From Erwinia aphidicola (GTDB taxonomy: Bacteria > Pseudomonadota > Gammaproteobacteria > Enterobacterales > Enterobacteriaceae), in NCBI RefSeq assembly GCF_014773485.1, contig NZ_JACXBP010000014.1:22079-86078 (forward strand): DNA of 64,000 nt. Reading direction: 5' to 3'. The notes beneath the pieces were generated by a model. That model did no database searches, was not told the DNA's origin, and saw nothing but the letters and a program-made list of their open reading frames with translations. A program made the translations under genes and the position numbers. Below are positions 35,310 through 43,176 of the stretch, piece after piece (position 1 is the stretch's first letter; each line of letters opens with the position of its first letter).

Positions 35310-35630
35310 ATGATGGATTTAACCCTTAGTAAACCCGGCGAAGTTGTTAAGCTGCTCTGCGAGCGGCTACGCAAAGAGCGCCTGACGCAGCAGATGACGC
35401 AGGCCGACGTCGCGTCGCGGGCGGGGATTGGCGTCAATACGGTGTCAAACCTCGAAGCCGGGCGCAACGTGGGGTTTGAAAATCTGGTACGGGTGGCGAT
35501 GGTGCTTGGGCGCGGGAAAGAGCTGGAGGCGCTGTTTATGCCTCAGATCGACAGCATCGACGATCTTCTGCGTTACGAGAAGAGTACTGCACGCCAGCGC
35601 GTAAAAAGGAGTTCAACCCATGGTCAGTAA
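35310..35630 (+). CDS. hipB: HipB-like XRE antitoxin/repressor
   Basis: A 106-residue DNA-binding protein. The helix-turn-helix lies at about residues 17-75 (RLTQQMTQADVASRAGIGVNTVSNLEAGRNVGFENLVRVAMVL). It precedes and overlaps the HipA gene by 11 bp, the standard hipBA order. HipB-type proteins neutralise HipA and repress the operon. Two start codons stand in tandem (35310, 35313); neither has a strong ribosome site. Confidence 0.85.
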   Translation: MMDLTLSKPGEVVKLLCERLRKERLTQQMTQADVASRAGIGVNTVSNLEAGRNVGFENLVRVAMVLGRGKELEALFMPQIDSIDDLLRYEKSTARQRVKRSSTHGQ

Positions 35631-36885
35631 AGTCGATGTTTACTACGAGGGCTGGGGTGAACGATGGCAGTGGGGAACGCTGGTGTCATCGATCGCGTTA
35701 ACCGGTCGCCCGCTGATCATGTTTGAATACAGCGAAGAGGCGGCGCGGCGCGGACTGGAGCTTTCGTCGCTCCGCCTGGCGCTTAAAGGGCCGCGGCTGC
35801 GCAGAGATTTCCCCGCGCATCAGCTTGGCTTACCCGGCCCGGTTTACGATGCGCTGCCCGATGGTTGGGGCATGCTGCTAATGGATCGCCTGTTTCGCCA
35901 GCGCGGGCTGAATGCAGCGCGCATTGGCCCGCTTGAACGGCTGACTTACATCGGTAGCAATGCGATGGGGGCAATGTCGTTTGAACCTTCACAATCGGAA
36001 GCTGCTGCCCTGGCGCAGGATATTACGCTGTCGAAGCTGGCGACGGAGGTTCAGGAAGTTCTGGACGGCGAAGGTGGCGCATTTCTGCAGCGGCTACTCC
36101 AGATGGGCGGGTCGCCTCAGGGTGCGAGGCCGAAAGCGCTACTGTACCGCGATCCGGCCAGCGGCCATTTCACCACTGCCGCCTCTGTACAACTGGAGGC
36201 CTGGCTGATTAAATTTCCCGCCCGCCAGGAACATCCTGAAGTGTGCGCGATTGAGGCGGTGTATGCACAGTGCCTGCGCGAGTGTCAGATCGATACGCCT
36301 GACACCGCTTATTTCTCTCTGCCTAATGGTCAGGCGGCGTTTGCCTCAAAACGGTTTGACCGCCAGAACGGATTGCGGGTGCCGATGCAGAGCCTTGCGG
36401 CCTACACCGGGGCCAATTATCAGGTACCCGGCGCGCTGGATTACACCAGCTTCCTGCGTGCAACACAGCTGTGTACCAACGACGTACGCCAGAAAGCCCT
36501 GGCTTTTGAGCGCGTCGTGTTCAATATCGTGTTCAATAACCGCGACGATCATCCGAAAAATTTTGCTTACACCATGACGCACAACGGCCAGTGGCAGCTG
36601 GCACCGGCCTACGATGTCACCTGGTGCGAGGGACCGGGTGGTTATCATCAAATGGACGTAATGGGCGAAGCGTTACAGATTGGCCGTGAACATCTCCTGG
36701 CGCTTGCTGAGCAGGAAGCCGAGCTGAGTTCGCAGCAGGCGGGTAATATTATTGCGAAGTGCTGTGATGTGGCAGCGGGCTTTGCGCTGAAGGCTGGCGA
36801 TATGTTCCCCGGCCAAATCACCGGGGAAACGTTGCGTACCCTGCAGGCGCGGATGGATGACAACATTAAACGGTTAGGCCGCTAG
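35620..36885 (+). CDS. hipA: HipA-like serine/threonine kinase toxin
   Basis: A 421-residue HipA-family kinase. An N-terminal HipA domain (GRPLIMFEYSEEAARRG ... GPVYDALPDGWG) is followed by the kinase core: a glycine-rich MGGSPQGARPKAL loop, ASKRFDR, the catalytic NNRDDHPKNFAY and LAPAYDVTW with the metal-binding Asp. E. coli HipA phosphorylates glutamyl-tRNA synthetase and causes persistence. The target here is not known. Its 3' end overlaps the convergent lyase gene by 12 bp. It could act as a plasmid-stabilising toxin. Confidence 0.88.
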   Translation: MVSKVDVYYEGWGERWQWGTLVSSIALTGRPLIMFEYSEEAARRGLELSSLRLALKGPRLRRDFPAHQLGLPGPVYDALPDGWGMLLMDRLFRQRGLNAARIGPLERLTYIGSNAMGAMSFEPSQSEAAALAQDITLSKLATEVQEVLDGEGGAFLQRLLQMGGSPQGARPKALLYRDPASGHFTTAASVQLEAWLIKFPARQEHPEVCAIEAVYAQCLRECQIDTPDTAYFSLPNGQAAFASKRFDRQNGLRVPMQSLAAYTGANYQVPGALDYTSFLRATQLCTNDVRQKALAFERVVFNIVFNNRDDHPKNFAYTMTHNGQWQLAPAYDVTWCEGPGGYHQMDVMGEALQIGREHLLALAEQEAELSSQQAGNIIAKCCDVAAGFALKAGDMFPGQITGETLRTLQARMDDNIKRLGR

Positions 36886-38367
36886 CGACTGCGTTTTCAT
36901 CAGCAGGGCTGCTTTGGCAATCTCAGGTGCAAGCCAGCGGTCGTCAGTCCAGGTCGCAACCTGCTCACGCAGCAGCGCATGTGCCCTGCGCGTGCCTTCC
37001 CCCGCCCGGCTGGCATCGTGGAAGTCTAACGCCTGCGCCGCCAGCAGATATTCAATTGCCAGAATCTGCCAGTCATTCTCTGCCAGTTTAAGCAGCTTCA
37101 GCGCAGCGCTGGTGCCCATGCTGAGGTGGTCCTCCTGCAGTGCGGATGTGACAAAGTTATCCAGTACCGCAGGCTGCGCCAGTTGGCGGTTCTCACCGCA
37201 CAGCGAGGCCGCGACATACTGCGCAATCATCATGCCGGAGTTGACGCCGGGCTGCGCCACCAGAAACGCCGGTAGTCCGCTGACCAGCGGATTGATCAGA
37301 CGGTCGAGGCGGCGCTCAGCCACGCTGCCCATTTCCGCCAGCGCAATAGCCAGCAGATCGGCGGCCATCGCCACCGATTCGCCGTGCGGATTCGCCTGCG
37401 ACACCACGCGCCAGCTGGCGGGCGTGCCGAGGACTAATGGATTATCCGTAGCGGCATTCAGCTCGGTCTCAATCTGATTTGCAGCGTGTTCGAACTGGTC
37501 GCGGCAGGCGCCGTGGATCTGCGGCATTGAGCGCAGGCTAAGCGCATCCTGAGTGCGTATGCCCCTGCCCGCCGCCACAATCGCGCTACCGGCCAGCAGG
37601 CGGTTAAGCCGCTCACCAACGCGCTGCACGTTGATACTGCCCTTCAGCGCAAGGATTTCCGGGTCAAATCCATCCAGCTGGCCGCTTAGCGCTTCGAAAC
37701 TCATCGCACCGGTCACGTCCGCCCATGCCATAAGCCGTTGCGCTTCATCCAGCGCGAGGCAGGAGAGCCCGGTCATGCACGGCGTGCCATTGACCAGGCT
37801 CAGACCATCTTTGGCGCCGAGCGACAGCGGCTGAAGGGCTTCTGACTGAAGTGCCTGCGCTACCGGAACAATTTCACCCCGGTAGCTGACGTTGCCGATG
37901 CCAATCAGTGCAAGGCCAACGTGAGCCATATGCGTCAGATAACCGACCGAGCCCTGGGAGGGGATCTGCGGCGTAATATGGTGGTTAAGCAGCGCCAGCA
38001 GCCCCTGCACCACGTGCGGGGAGACGCCCGATTTGCCGTGACTGAAGTTGGCAATGGCGGCGCAGATAATCGCCCGAGCCTGCACGTCGCTCAATACCGG
38101 ACCAACGCCGCAGGCGTGGCTCATCAGGGTATTGCGCGACAGCTGGCTCAGCTGATCGGGTTCCAGAATAATGTCGCACAGCGCGCCAAGCCCGGTGTTG
38201 ATGCCATAGGCAATCTGCCGTTCGGTGACGATCAAATTAACGATCTCGCGCGCGTTGCTAATGCGCTGCCAGGCGGCTTCACTTAGCTGCAGCGTGGCAT
38301 TATGGCGCGCAACGCTGGCCACATCCGGCCAGCGCAGCGGGGCATCACCCCAGGTAATGTTATTCAT
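36874..38367 (-). CDS. HutH-like aromatic amino acid lyase homologue lacking MIO triad
   Basis: A 497-residue member of the histidine/phenylalanine ammonia-lyase family. Fold landmarks are clear: YGINTGLGALCD, SQGSVG, KDGLSLVNGTPCMTG, QDALSLRSMPQIHGACRDQ and NPLVLG. In canonical enzymes GSVG is followed by Ala-Ser-Gly-Asp, whose first three residues form the MIO electrophile. Here residues 143-146 are Tyr-Leu-Thr-His, so classical deamination chemistry is doubtful. It is the last gene of an operon with a complete polar amino acid ABC transporter, 1 bp after the ATPase gene. An open frame extends upstream; the ATG at 38367 gives the family start. Confidence 0.8.
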   Translation of the reverse strand: MNNITWGDAPLRWPDVASVARHNATLQLSEAAWQRISNAREIVNLIVTERQIAYGINTGLGALCDIILEPDQLSQLSRNTLMSHACGVGPVLSDVQARAIICAAIANFSHGKSGVSPHVVQGLLALLNHHITPQIPSQGSVGYLTHMAHVGLALIGIGNVSYRGEIVPVAQALQSEALQPLSLGAKDGLSLVNGTPCMTGLSCLALDEAQRLMAWADVTGAMSFEALSGQLDGFDPEILALKGSINVQRVGERLNRLLAGSAIVAAGRGIRTQDALSLRSMPQIHGACRDQFEHAANQIETELNAATDNPLVLGTPASWRVVSQANPHGESVAMAADLLAIALAEMGSVAERRLDRLINPLVSGLPAFLVAQPGVNSGMMIAQYVAASLCGENRQLAQPAVLDNFVTSALQEDHLSMGTSAALKLLKLAENDWQILAIEYLLAAQALDFHDASRAGEGTRRAHALLREQVATWTDDRWLAPEIAKAALLMKTQSLAA

Positions 38368-38368
38368 C

Positions 38369-39151
38369 TCAATTAACCCGGTGGCTGGAAATAAACTGCT
38401 GAAAGCGCGGCGAACCCTGCGCACCAAACATCGCTTCCGGCGTATCCTGACAGTCGATCGTTCCCTGATGCATAAACACCACGCGATTAGAGACGTTGCG
38501 CGCAAACCCCATCTCATGCGTGACGACCAGCATGGTGCGCCCCTCCTCCGCCAGACTGCGCATCACCTTCAGCACATCACCGACCAGCTCCGGGTCGAGC
38601 GCGGAGGTCGGTTCATCGAACAACATCACTTCCGGCTCCATCGCCAGCGCCCGGGCAATTGCCACGCGCTGCTGCTGCCCGCCGGAGAGCTGCGAGGGAT
38701 AAAAGTCTTTACGGTTGAGCAGGCCAACGCGATCGAGGATCTGCTCCGCCTGCTCGATGCACTCTTTGCGACTGCGCTTCAGCACGAAGTGCGGGCCTTC
38801 GATGACATTCTGCAGCACGGTCATATGCGACCAAAGGTTGAAACCCTGGAAAACCATGCCGAGGCGCGAACGCAGCGTCTCAACCTGTTTGTGGTTAGCA
38901 GCCAACTGATGACCTCGGGCGTGACGCTTCATCTCGATGGTTTCACCCGCCACGCTGACCACCCCGGAGTCGGGAATCTCAAGCAGATTAATGCAGCGCA
39001 GGAAGGTACTTTTACCGGAGCCGCTGGCACCAAGAATGGAAATCACATCGCCTTTGCGTGCATCAAGGGAGATCCCCTTCAGCACTTCCAGCGAGCCAAA
39101 GGATTTACGGATATCACGCATCGAGAGCGTAACGGGCGCGGAATTAGTCAT
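38369..39151 (-). CDS. Polar amino acid ABC transporter ATPase (HisP/GlnQ-like)
   Basis: A 260-residue ATPase. Walker A LGASGSGKSTFLRCINLLE, Q-loop FQGFNLWSHMTVLQN, signature LSGGQQQR, Walker B VMLFDEPTSALDP and switch VVTHEMGF. It is closest in style to HisP and other PAAT-family ATPases importing histidine, arginine, lysine or opines. It overlaps the permease gene upstream by 8 bp. Confidence 0.92.
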   Translation of the reverse strand: MTNSAPVTLSMRDIRKSFGSLEVLKGISLDARKGDVISILGASGSGKSTFLRCINLLEIPDSGVVSVAGETIEMKRHARGHQLAANHKQVETLRSRLGMVFQGFNLWSHMTVLQNVIEGPHFVLKRSRKECIEQAEQILDRVGLLNRKDFYPSQLSGGQQQRVAIARALAMEPEVMLFDEPTSALDPELVGDVLKVMRSLAEEGRTMLVVTHEMGFARNVSNRVVFMHQGTIDCQDTPEAMFGAQGSPRFQQFISSHRVN

Positions 39152-39887
39152 GTTTCTCTCCGGCTATCACAGAAGGAGTAGGCAGGGGCAGATCGGTCAT
39201 GACGGGGCGTGAGTGCGGTGACAGGCGGCGCTCAATCCATGCGTAGATCTGCACGATGATAAAGTTGAGGATCAGGTAAATCAGCGCGGCACAGAGGAAC
39301 ACTTCCATGGTGCGGTAGGTTCGCTGAATAATCTGCTGCGCCACGCCGGTCACATCCCAAACCGTCACCAGACTGGCTAGCGCGGTAGACTTCACCAGCA
39401 GGATCGCTTCGGTTGAGTAAGCGGGCAGCGCATAGCGCAGCATCACTGGTGCAATAATGCGGCGCAGCAGCAACCAGCGTGACATGCCACAGGCCAGCCC
39501 GGCTTCAATCTGTCCGTTGGGGATCGCCAGCAGACCGCCGCGAAAAATCTCAGCGGTATAGGAAGCGGTACACAATGCCAGGGCTACGACCGCACAGAAG
39601 AACGGTTCGCGCAGCACCGGCCAGACAAAGCTGTGGCGGATCGCTTCGAACTGACCCAGCCCGTAGTAAATCAGGAACAGCTGGATCATCAGCGGCGACC
39701 CGCGAAATACCAAAATATAGAGACGGGCAAAACCGCTCAACAGCGGATTACGGCTCATGCGCAGCGCGAGGATCAACAGTGCCAGTACCCCGCCGAGCAG
39801 GAATGAGGAGAAGAACAGCCCAAGCGTCACCGGCAGCGCGGCGGCCAGCTTGAGAAACGTCTCACTGAGGAAAGCAAAATCTATCAT
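39144..39887 (-). CDS. Polar amino acid ABC permease (HisM-like)
   Basis: A 247-residue inner-membrane permease with about five helices. The family EAA-type coupling loop is visible (GQIEAGLACGMSRWLLLRRIIAPVMLRYALP). The N-terminal segment LPVTLGLFFSSFLLGGVLAL is typical of HisM/ArtM-type subunits. It pairs with the second permease gene 11 bp upstream to make a heterodimeric channel. Confidence 0.9.
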   Translation of the reverse strand: MIDFAFLSETFLKLAAALPVTLGLFFSSFLLGGVLALLILALRMSRNPLLSGFARLYILVFRGSPLMIQLFLIYYGLGQFEAIRHSFVWPVLREPFFCAVVALALCTASYTAEIFRGGLLAIPNGQIEAGLACGMSRWLLLRRIIAPVMLRYALPAYSTEAILLVKSTALASLVTVWDVTGVAQQIIQRTYRTMEVFLCAALIYLILNFIIVQIYAWIERRLSPHSRPVMTDLPLPTPSVIAGEKHD

Positions 39888-39898
39888 CTGGCGCTCCG

Positions 39899-40615
39899 TT
39901 AGTTCTGGGCCGCGGTGCGGCTTTGATGTGCCCTGCCAAGACGCTTCTCTGCCCGCTTAAAGGCGGTGTTCGACAGTATGGTCAGCACCAGGTAGCAGGT
40001 ACCGCCAATCAGATAGAAGGTGAAATACTGACGGGTTGAACCGGCAGCAACCTGGCTGGCGCGCATCAGCTCGACAATGCCGGTAACGGAGACCAGCGCC
40101 GAGTCCTTCAGGCTCATTTGCCAGACGTTGGACAGGCCCGGCAGCGCGTAGCGCACAATCTGCGGCAGCATGATGCGCTGCAGAATACGCCACTTCGGCA
40201 TGCCGATCGCTTGCGCCGCTTCGATCTCGCCCTGGCTGAGCGCCAGTCGTCCGGCGCGATAAACCTCGGCCTGATAAGAGGCGGAAATCAGCCCAATCGC
40301 CAGCGCACCAATCAGGAATGGCGGCACTTCGATAAAGCCATCAGCACCGAACAGTTTGCCAACTTGGGTAATCAGCCCGGAGCCACCGAAATAGAACAGA
40401 TAGATTATCAGCAGCTCAGGGATGCCGCGAAACAGCACCGAATAGCTATCGCCAAGCCAACGCACCGGTCGCCGCGATGACAGTTTTGCCGCCGCCACGC
40501 CGCTGCCGACCACGGCACCAACCATCATCGCAACCAGCGACAGCAGCAGCGTAGTGAGCGCGGCGGTGAGGATCAGTGGTCCCCAGCCATTCTCTTCAAA
40601 TCCAGGTATGGCCAT
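39899..40615 (-). CDS. Polar amino acid ABC permease (HisQ-like)
   Basis: A 238-residue permease of the same family, beginning GPLILTAALTTLLLSLVAMM and carrying SVLFRGIPELLIIYLFYFGG and the coupling loop GEIEAAQAIGMPKWRILQRIMLPQIVRYALPG. It is the first permease after the binding protein, with a gap of 11 bp, matching hisJQMP order. Confidence 0.9.
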   Translation of the reverse strand: MAIPGFEENGWGPLILTAALTTLLLSLVAMMVGAVVGSGVAAAKLSSRRPVRWLGDSYSVLFRGIPELLIIYLFYFGGSGLITQVGKLFGADGFIEVPPFLIGALAIGLISASYQAEVYRAGRLALSQGEIEAAQAIGMPKWRILQRIMLPQIVRYALPGLSNVWQMSLKDSALVSVTGIVELMRASQVAAGSTRQYFTFYLIGGTCYLVLTILSNTAFKRAEKRLGRAHQSRTAAQN

Positions 40616-40626
40616 CTTTCGGCTCC

Positions 40627-41481
40627 TTACGGGGTGACGTTGGTTTTAAACCATTTCTCACTGAGTTTTTTCACCGTGCCGTCGGCCAGTGCAGCTTTGA
40701 TCGCCTCATCCAGTTTGGCCTTGAGGTCGGCGTCGGACTTACGGATACCCAGCGCTTCGCCTTCGCCCCAGATCGGGCCGCCCAGTTGCGGACCACTAAG
40801 CTGCAGGTCTTTATTTTCCGGCTTGCTCAGCATCGAGTTAGCAAAGGTCACATCATCAAATACCGCGTCGATTCGCTCAGCCTGCAGATCGAGAAGGGCA
40901 TCCGCCGAGGCATTGTATTCACGTACCGTGGCGACATCCTTGAAATATTTATCGATAAACGGTGTGTAGACAGTGCCAGAGGCAATACCAATAGTTTTCC
41001 CCTTCAGCGCCGCTTTCAGGCTGGTAATCGCCGGTTCGATCTCTTTCGGGTCGTTGTGCAGCTTAACGACGTTATCCGCGTTACCTGCCTTCGGAAGCAG
41101 ATCGCCTTTCACGCTGATAAAGCTGGCCGGAGTGGAGGCATAAGGCACAGTAAAGTCGACCACTTTGCGGCGGTCCGGCGTGATAACGATGGCATCCATA
41201 ATCACGTCGTACTTACCCGCCTGCAGGCCGGCAATCATGCCATCCCAGTTCTGCACCACCAGTTTGCAGCTGATTTTCATGCGCTGGCAGAGGTCGGTCA
41301 TTAACTCAGGTTCGAAACCGCCAAGCTTGCCGCCGGGTAATGTCATATTCCAGGGCTCGTAGCTACCTTCGGTAGCGATAGTGATCGACTTCCACTCTTT
41401 GGCCTGCAGCGGCAGCGAACATAGCATGGAGGAAGTGATCAGTGAGGTAATCAGTACCTGGCGGAATAACAGTTTTTTCAT
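40627..41481 (-). CDS. Periplasmic amino acid binding protein (HisJ/LAO/opine type)
   Basis: A 284-residue SBP_bac_3 protein with a signal peptide (MKKLLFRQVLITSLITSSML, cleavage near LQA-KEW). Family motifs: ITIATEGSYEPWNMTLPGGKLGGFEPELM, VQNWDGMIAGLQAGKYDVIM, ITPDRRKVVDFTVPY and KTIGIASGTVYTPFI. The GSYEPWN region with a long domain resembles histidine- or opine-binding proteins. The ligand is not certain, but the lyase homologue at the end of the operon points to histidine or another cyclic or aromatic amino acid. Confidence 0.88.
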   Translation of the reverse strand: MKKLLFRQVLITSLITSSMLCSLPLQAKEWKSITIATEGSYEPWNMTLPGGKLGGFEPELMTDLCQRMKISCKLVVQNWDGMIAGLQAGKYDVIMDAIVITPDRRKVVDFTVPYASTPASFISVKGDLLPKAGNADNVVKLHNDPKEIEPAITSLKAALKGKTIGIASGTVYTPFIDKYFKDVATVREYNASADALLDLQAERIDAVFDDVTFANSMLSKPENKDLQLSGPQLGGPIWGEGEALGIRKSDADLKAKLDEAIKAALADGTVKKLSEKWFKTNVTP

Positions 41482-41830
41482 TTAGTGCTCCTGGCGTTGA
41501 GGGCCGCTGACTGGCAGCAGGTCAGCTGGCCTGATAAAGAGAAAACGGGCTAAAGGCACACGCGATCTACGTCTAAGTGGTTATGTCATGTATATACAAG
41601 TAAATACCAAATAATGCTTTCGGCGAAAGACAAAGTTGTGAGCTGGTCCAGGTTAATTAAATGTTGCCGTAACTTGTCATGTCTTGTACAGACAACTGAA
41701 GCAACAATTATGCCAGGACTTCTATTGAGGAAGAGCCGCAGTGGGCTGGAACAGGTAGCGCAGAAGGGAAGTATGACGCACTAAAACAGAGCAGGCTGCA
41801 CCATAATTGGTGCAACCACAGATAGCTTGA
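41482..41830. promoter_or_regulatory. Promoter region of transporter/lyase operon with HutC-like palindromes
   Basis: Two related palindromic sites lie in the 350-bp gap: CATGTATATACAAG (41587-41600) and CTTGTACAGACAAC (41683-41696). They resemble operators of GntR/HutC-family regulators. No regulator gene is adjacent, so control would be in trans. No gene is seen in the gap. Confidence 0.5.
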
Positions 41831-42118
41831 CTACGAACGGAGGCGGTTTTTCGCGTTGGCCCAGGGATCGTTATCCTGAGGTTTCTCACTGGCTTTAGGC
41901 TCACTCACCGTGGCGATGTAGAGCGCTTCCACTTCCTGGCGCGCCCAGGGCGTGCGGCGTAAAAATTTCAGGCTGGATTTGATGCTCGGGTCGCTTTTGA
42001 AGCAGTTGATCCTGATGCGCTGCGCCAGATCTTCCCAGCCATATCGCTCAACCAGCGCGGTGACCAGCGCTTCCAGCGTGACGCCGTGCAGGGGATCTTT
42101 TGAAGAGTGAGTGGTCAT
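41831..42118 (-). CDS. VF530 family small protein (DUF2132)
   Basis: A 95-residue protein of the VF530 family, a small DNA-binding-like fold of unknown role. The family core is intact: DPLHGVTLEALVTALVERYGWEDLAQRIRINCFKSDPSIKSSLKFLRRTPWARQEVEALY. The C-terminus is extended by a charged tail (NDPWANAKNRLR). An in-frame ATG six bases upstream and an even longer frame exist; the start at 42118 has CCGGAA at suitable spacing. Confidence 0.8.
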   Translation of the reverse strand: MTTHSSKDPLHGVTLEALVTALVERYGWEDLAQRIRINCFKSDPSIKSSLKFLRRTPWARQEVEALYIATVSEPKASEKPQDNDPWANAKNRLRS

Positions 42119-42293
42119 GGTCATTCCGGTTCTGTCAGAAAATTGCGCACACCATACTGAGCGCAAACGCGTTATGCAATCTCCGCCATCATAGCAGCAG
42201 GTGAAAATAACTGTATCTGGAGGAAATTTTGCGACAGAATCAGCAGCGCTACAGTTTTATAAACAGGATGTTACCCCCACAAAAGGAAATGTT

Positions 42294-42701
42294 ATGCCTC
42301 GTACATTCTTCGCCATGATTGTCGCTTCATTGCTCCCGTTCTTAACCGGCTGCAACAATCACCTTCCCAGCCCGCAAGCTCATGCCAAAAGTTATGTGTT
42401 CAAAACGAAGACGGATTTCGATCCTAACTTCTACACCAAAACGTCCGATACCATTAAAGCCATGACCCCGGTATTTGCTCAGTTCTACGATATGGGGACG
42501 AAAGATCGTCAGGCAGGAGTAAGCCGCAGCGAGGCCGAGAAAAAAGCGGCGGCGATGTATCACGATGAAGCACTAAATGGGCTGCAAAAGCAGGAGACGT
42601 TCGTGAACCAGACCATCAACTCTCCGGCAGGTAAAAGAAGAGTTCACATCTTCATTACTGAAGCCTCCGGTGCCTACCTTGATGGTTTTGACGGGCGTTA
42701 A
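42294..42701 (+). CDS. Exc2-type lipoprotein
   Basis: A 135-residue lipoprotein. Signal MPRTFFAMIVASLLPFLTGC gives lipobox LTGC with lipidated Cys20. The mature sequence (YVFKTKTDFDPNFYTKTSDTIKAMTPVFAQFYDMGTKDRQAG) resembles Exc2-family plasmid exclusion lipoproteins. In ColE1-type plasmids exc2 is linked to entry exclusion. The frame is open upstream, but ATG 42294 has AAAAGGAA before it and starts the lipoprotein signal. Confidence 0.7.
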   Translation: MPRTFFAMIVASLLPFLTGCNNHLPSPQAHAKSYVFKTKTDFDPNFYTKTSDTIKAMTPVFAQFYDMGTKDRQAGVSRSEAEKKAAAMYHDEALNGLQKQETFVNQTINSPAGKRRVHIFITEASGAYLDGFDGR

Positions 42702-43176
42702 TGCCCCCCTGGCAGCAAGTCAGTATCGGTGCTTAATGATAAAATTCATGCAGAATTAATCACGAGGGGATAACCGCAATATTAACGCGGTTATAAGTAA
42801 ATTCTCATAAAGAATAAACAGCCCAGAGACAGGAAATTGACGACGATAAATCCCCAGGCTGCCCGGGAAAATATCGCCGAGACTTACCGATTTTCTGCCG
42901 AAAAATAGCTGAAAATGAGACGCTAAAGTTTTTTTTAATTGAATGCTCAATCAATAAAACTTATCATCGGTGCTCAAATTTACTCAAAACTTAGCGTCAG
43001 GAGGCCATTTGCAGAAAAACTAAAACAATAAAATCATAAAGTTACACCACTCATCACCTGAGAGTTCTCCCAGTGTAATTAGCGGATATACGGCGGATTT
43101 TACCCAGTATGCGCTAATGCGCGCTTCGCAGAGCGGACTTCAGGCTATTTTTCTGGTCACTGTTTGCGGAGACATT
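42702..43176. promoter_or_regulatory. Upstream region of betT with BetI-like palindrome
   Basis: No gene is supported. ATTGA-ATGC-TCAAT at 42938-42951, followed by CAATAAAA, resembles the BetI choline-responsive operator found before bet genes. It lies about 225 bp before the transporter. No betI gene is in the window. Confidence 0.4.

Noticed and set aside
38225..39181. 318-codon plus-strand frame over the ABC ATPase gene
   Set aside because: It is an antisense shadow; the minus strand has all ATPase motifs.
42756..42950. 64-codon minus-strand frame before betT
   Set aside because: It lies in an AT-rich regulatory gap, covers the BetI-like site and shows no family resemblance.
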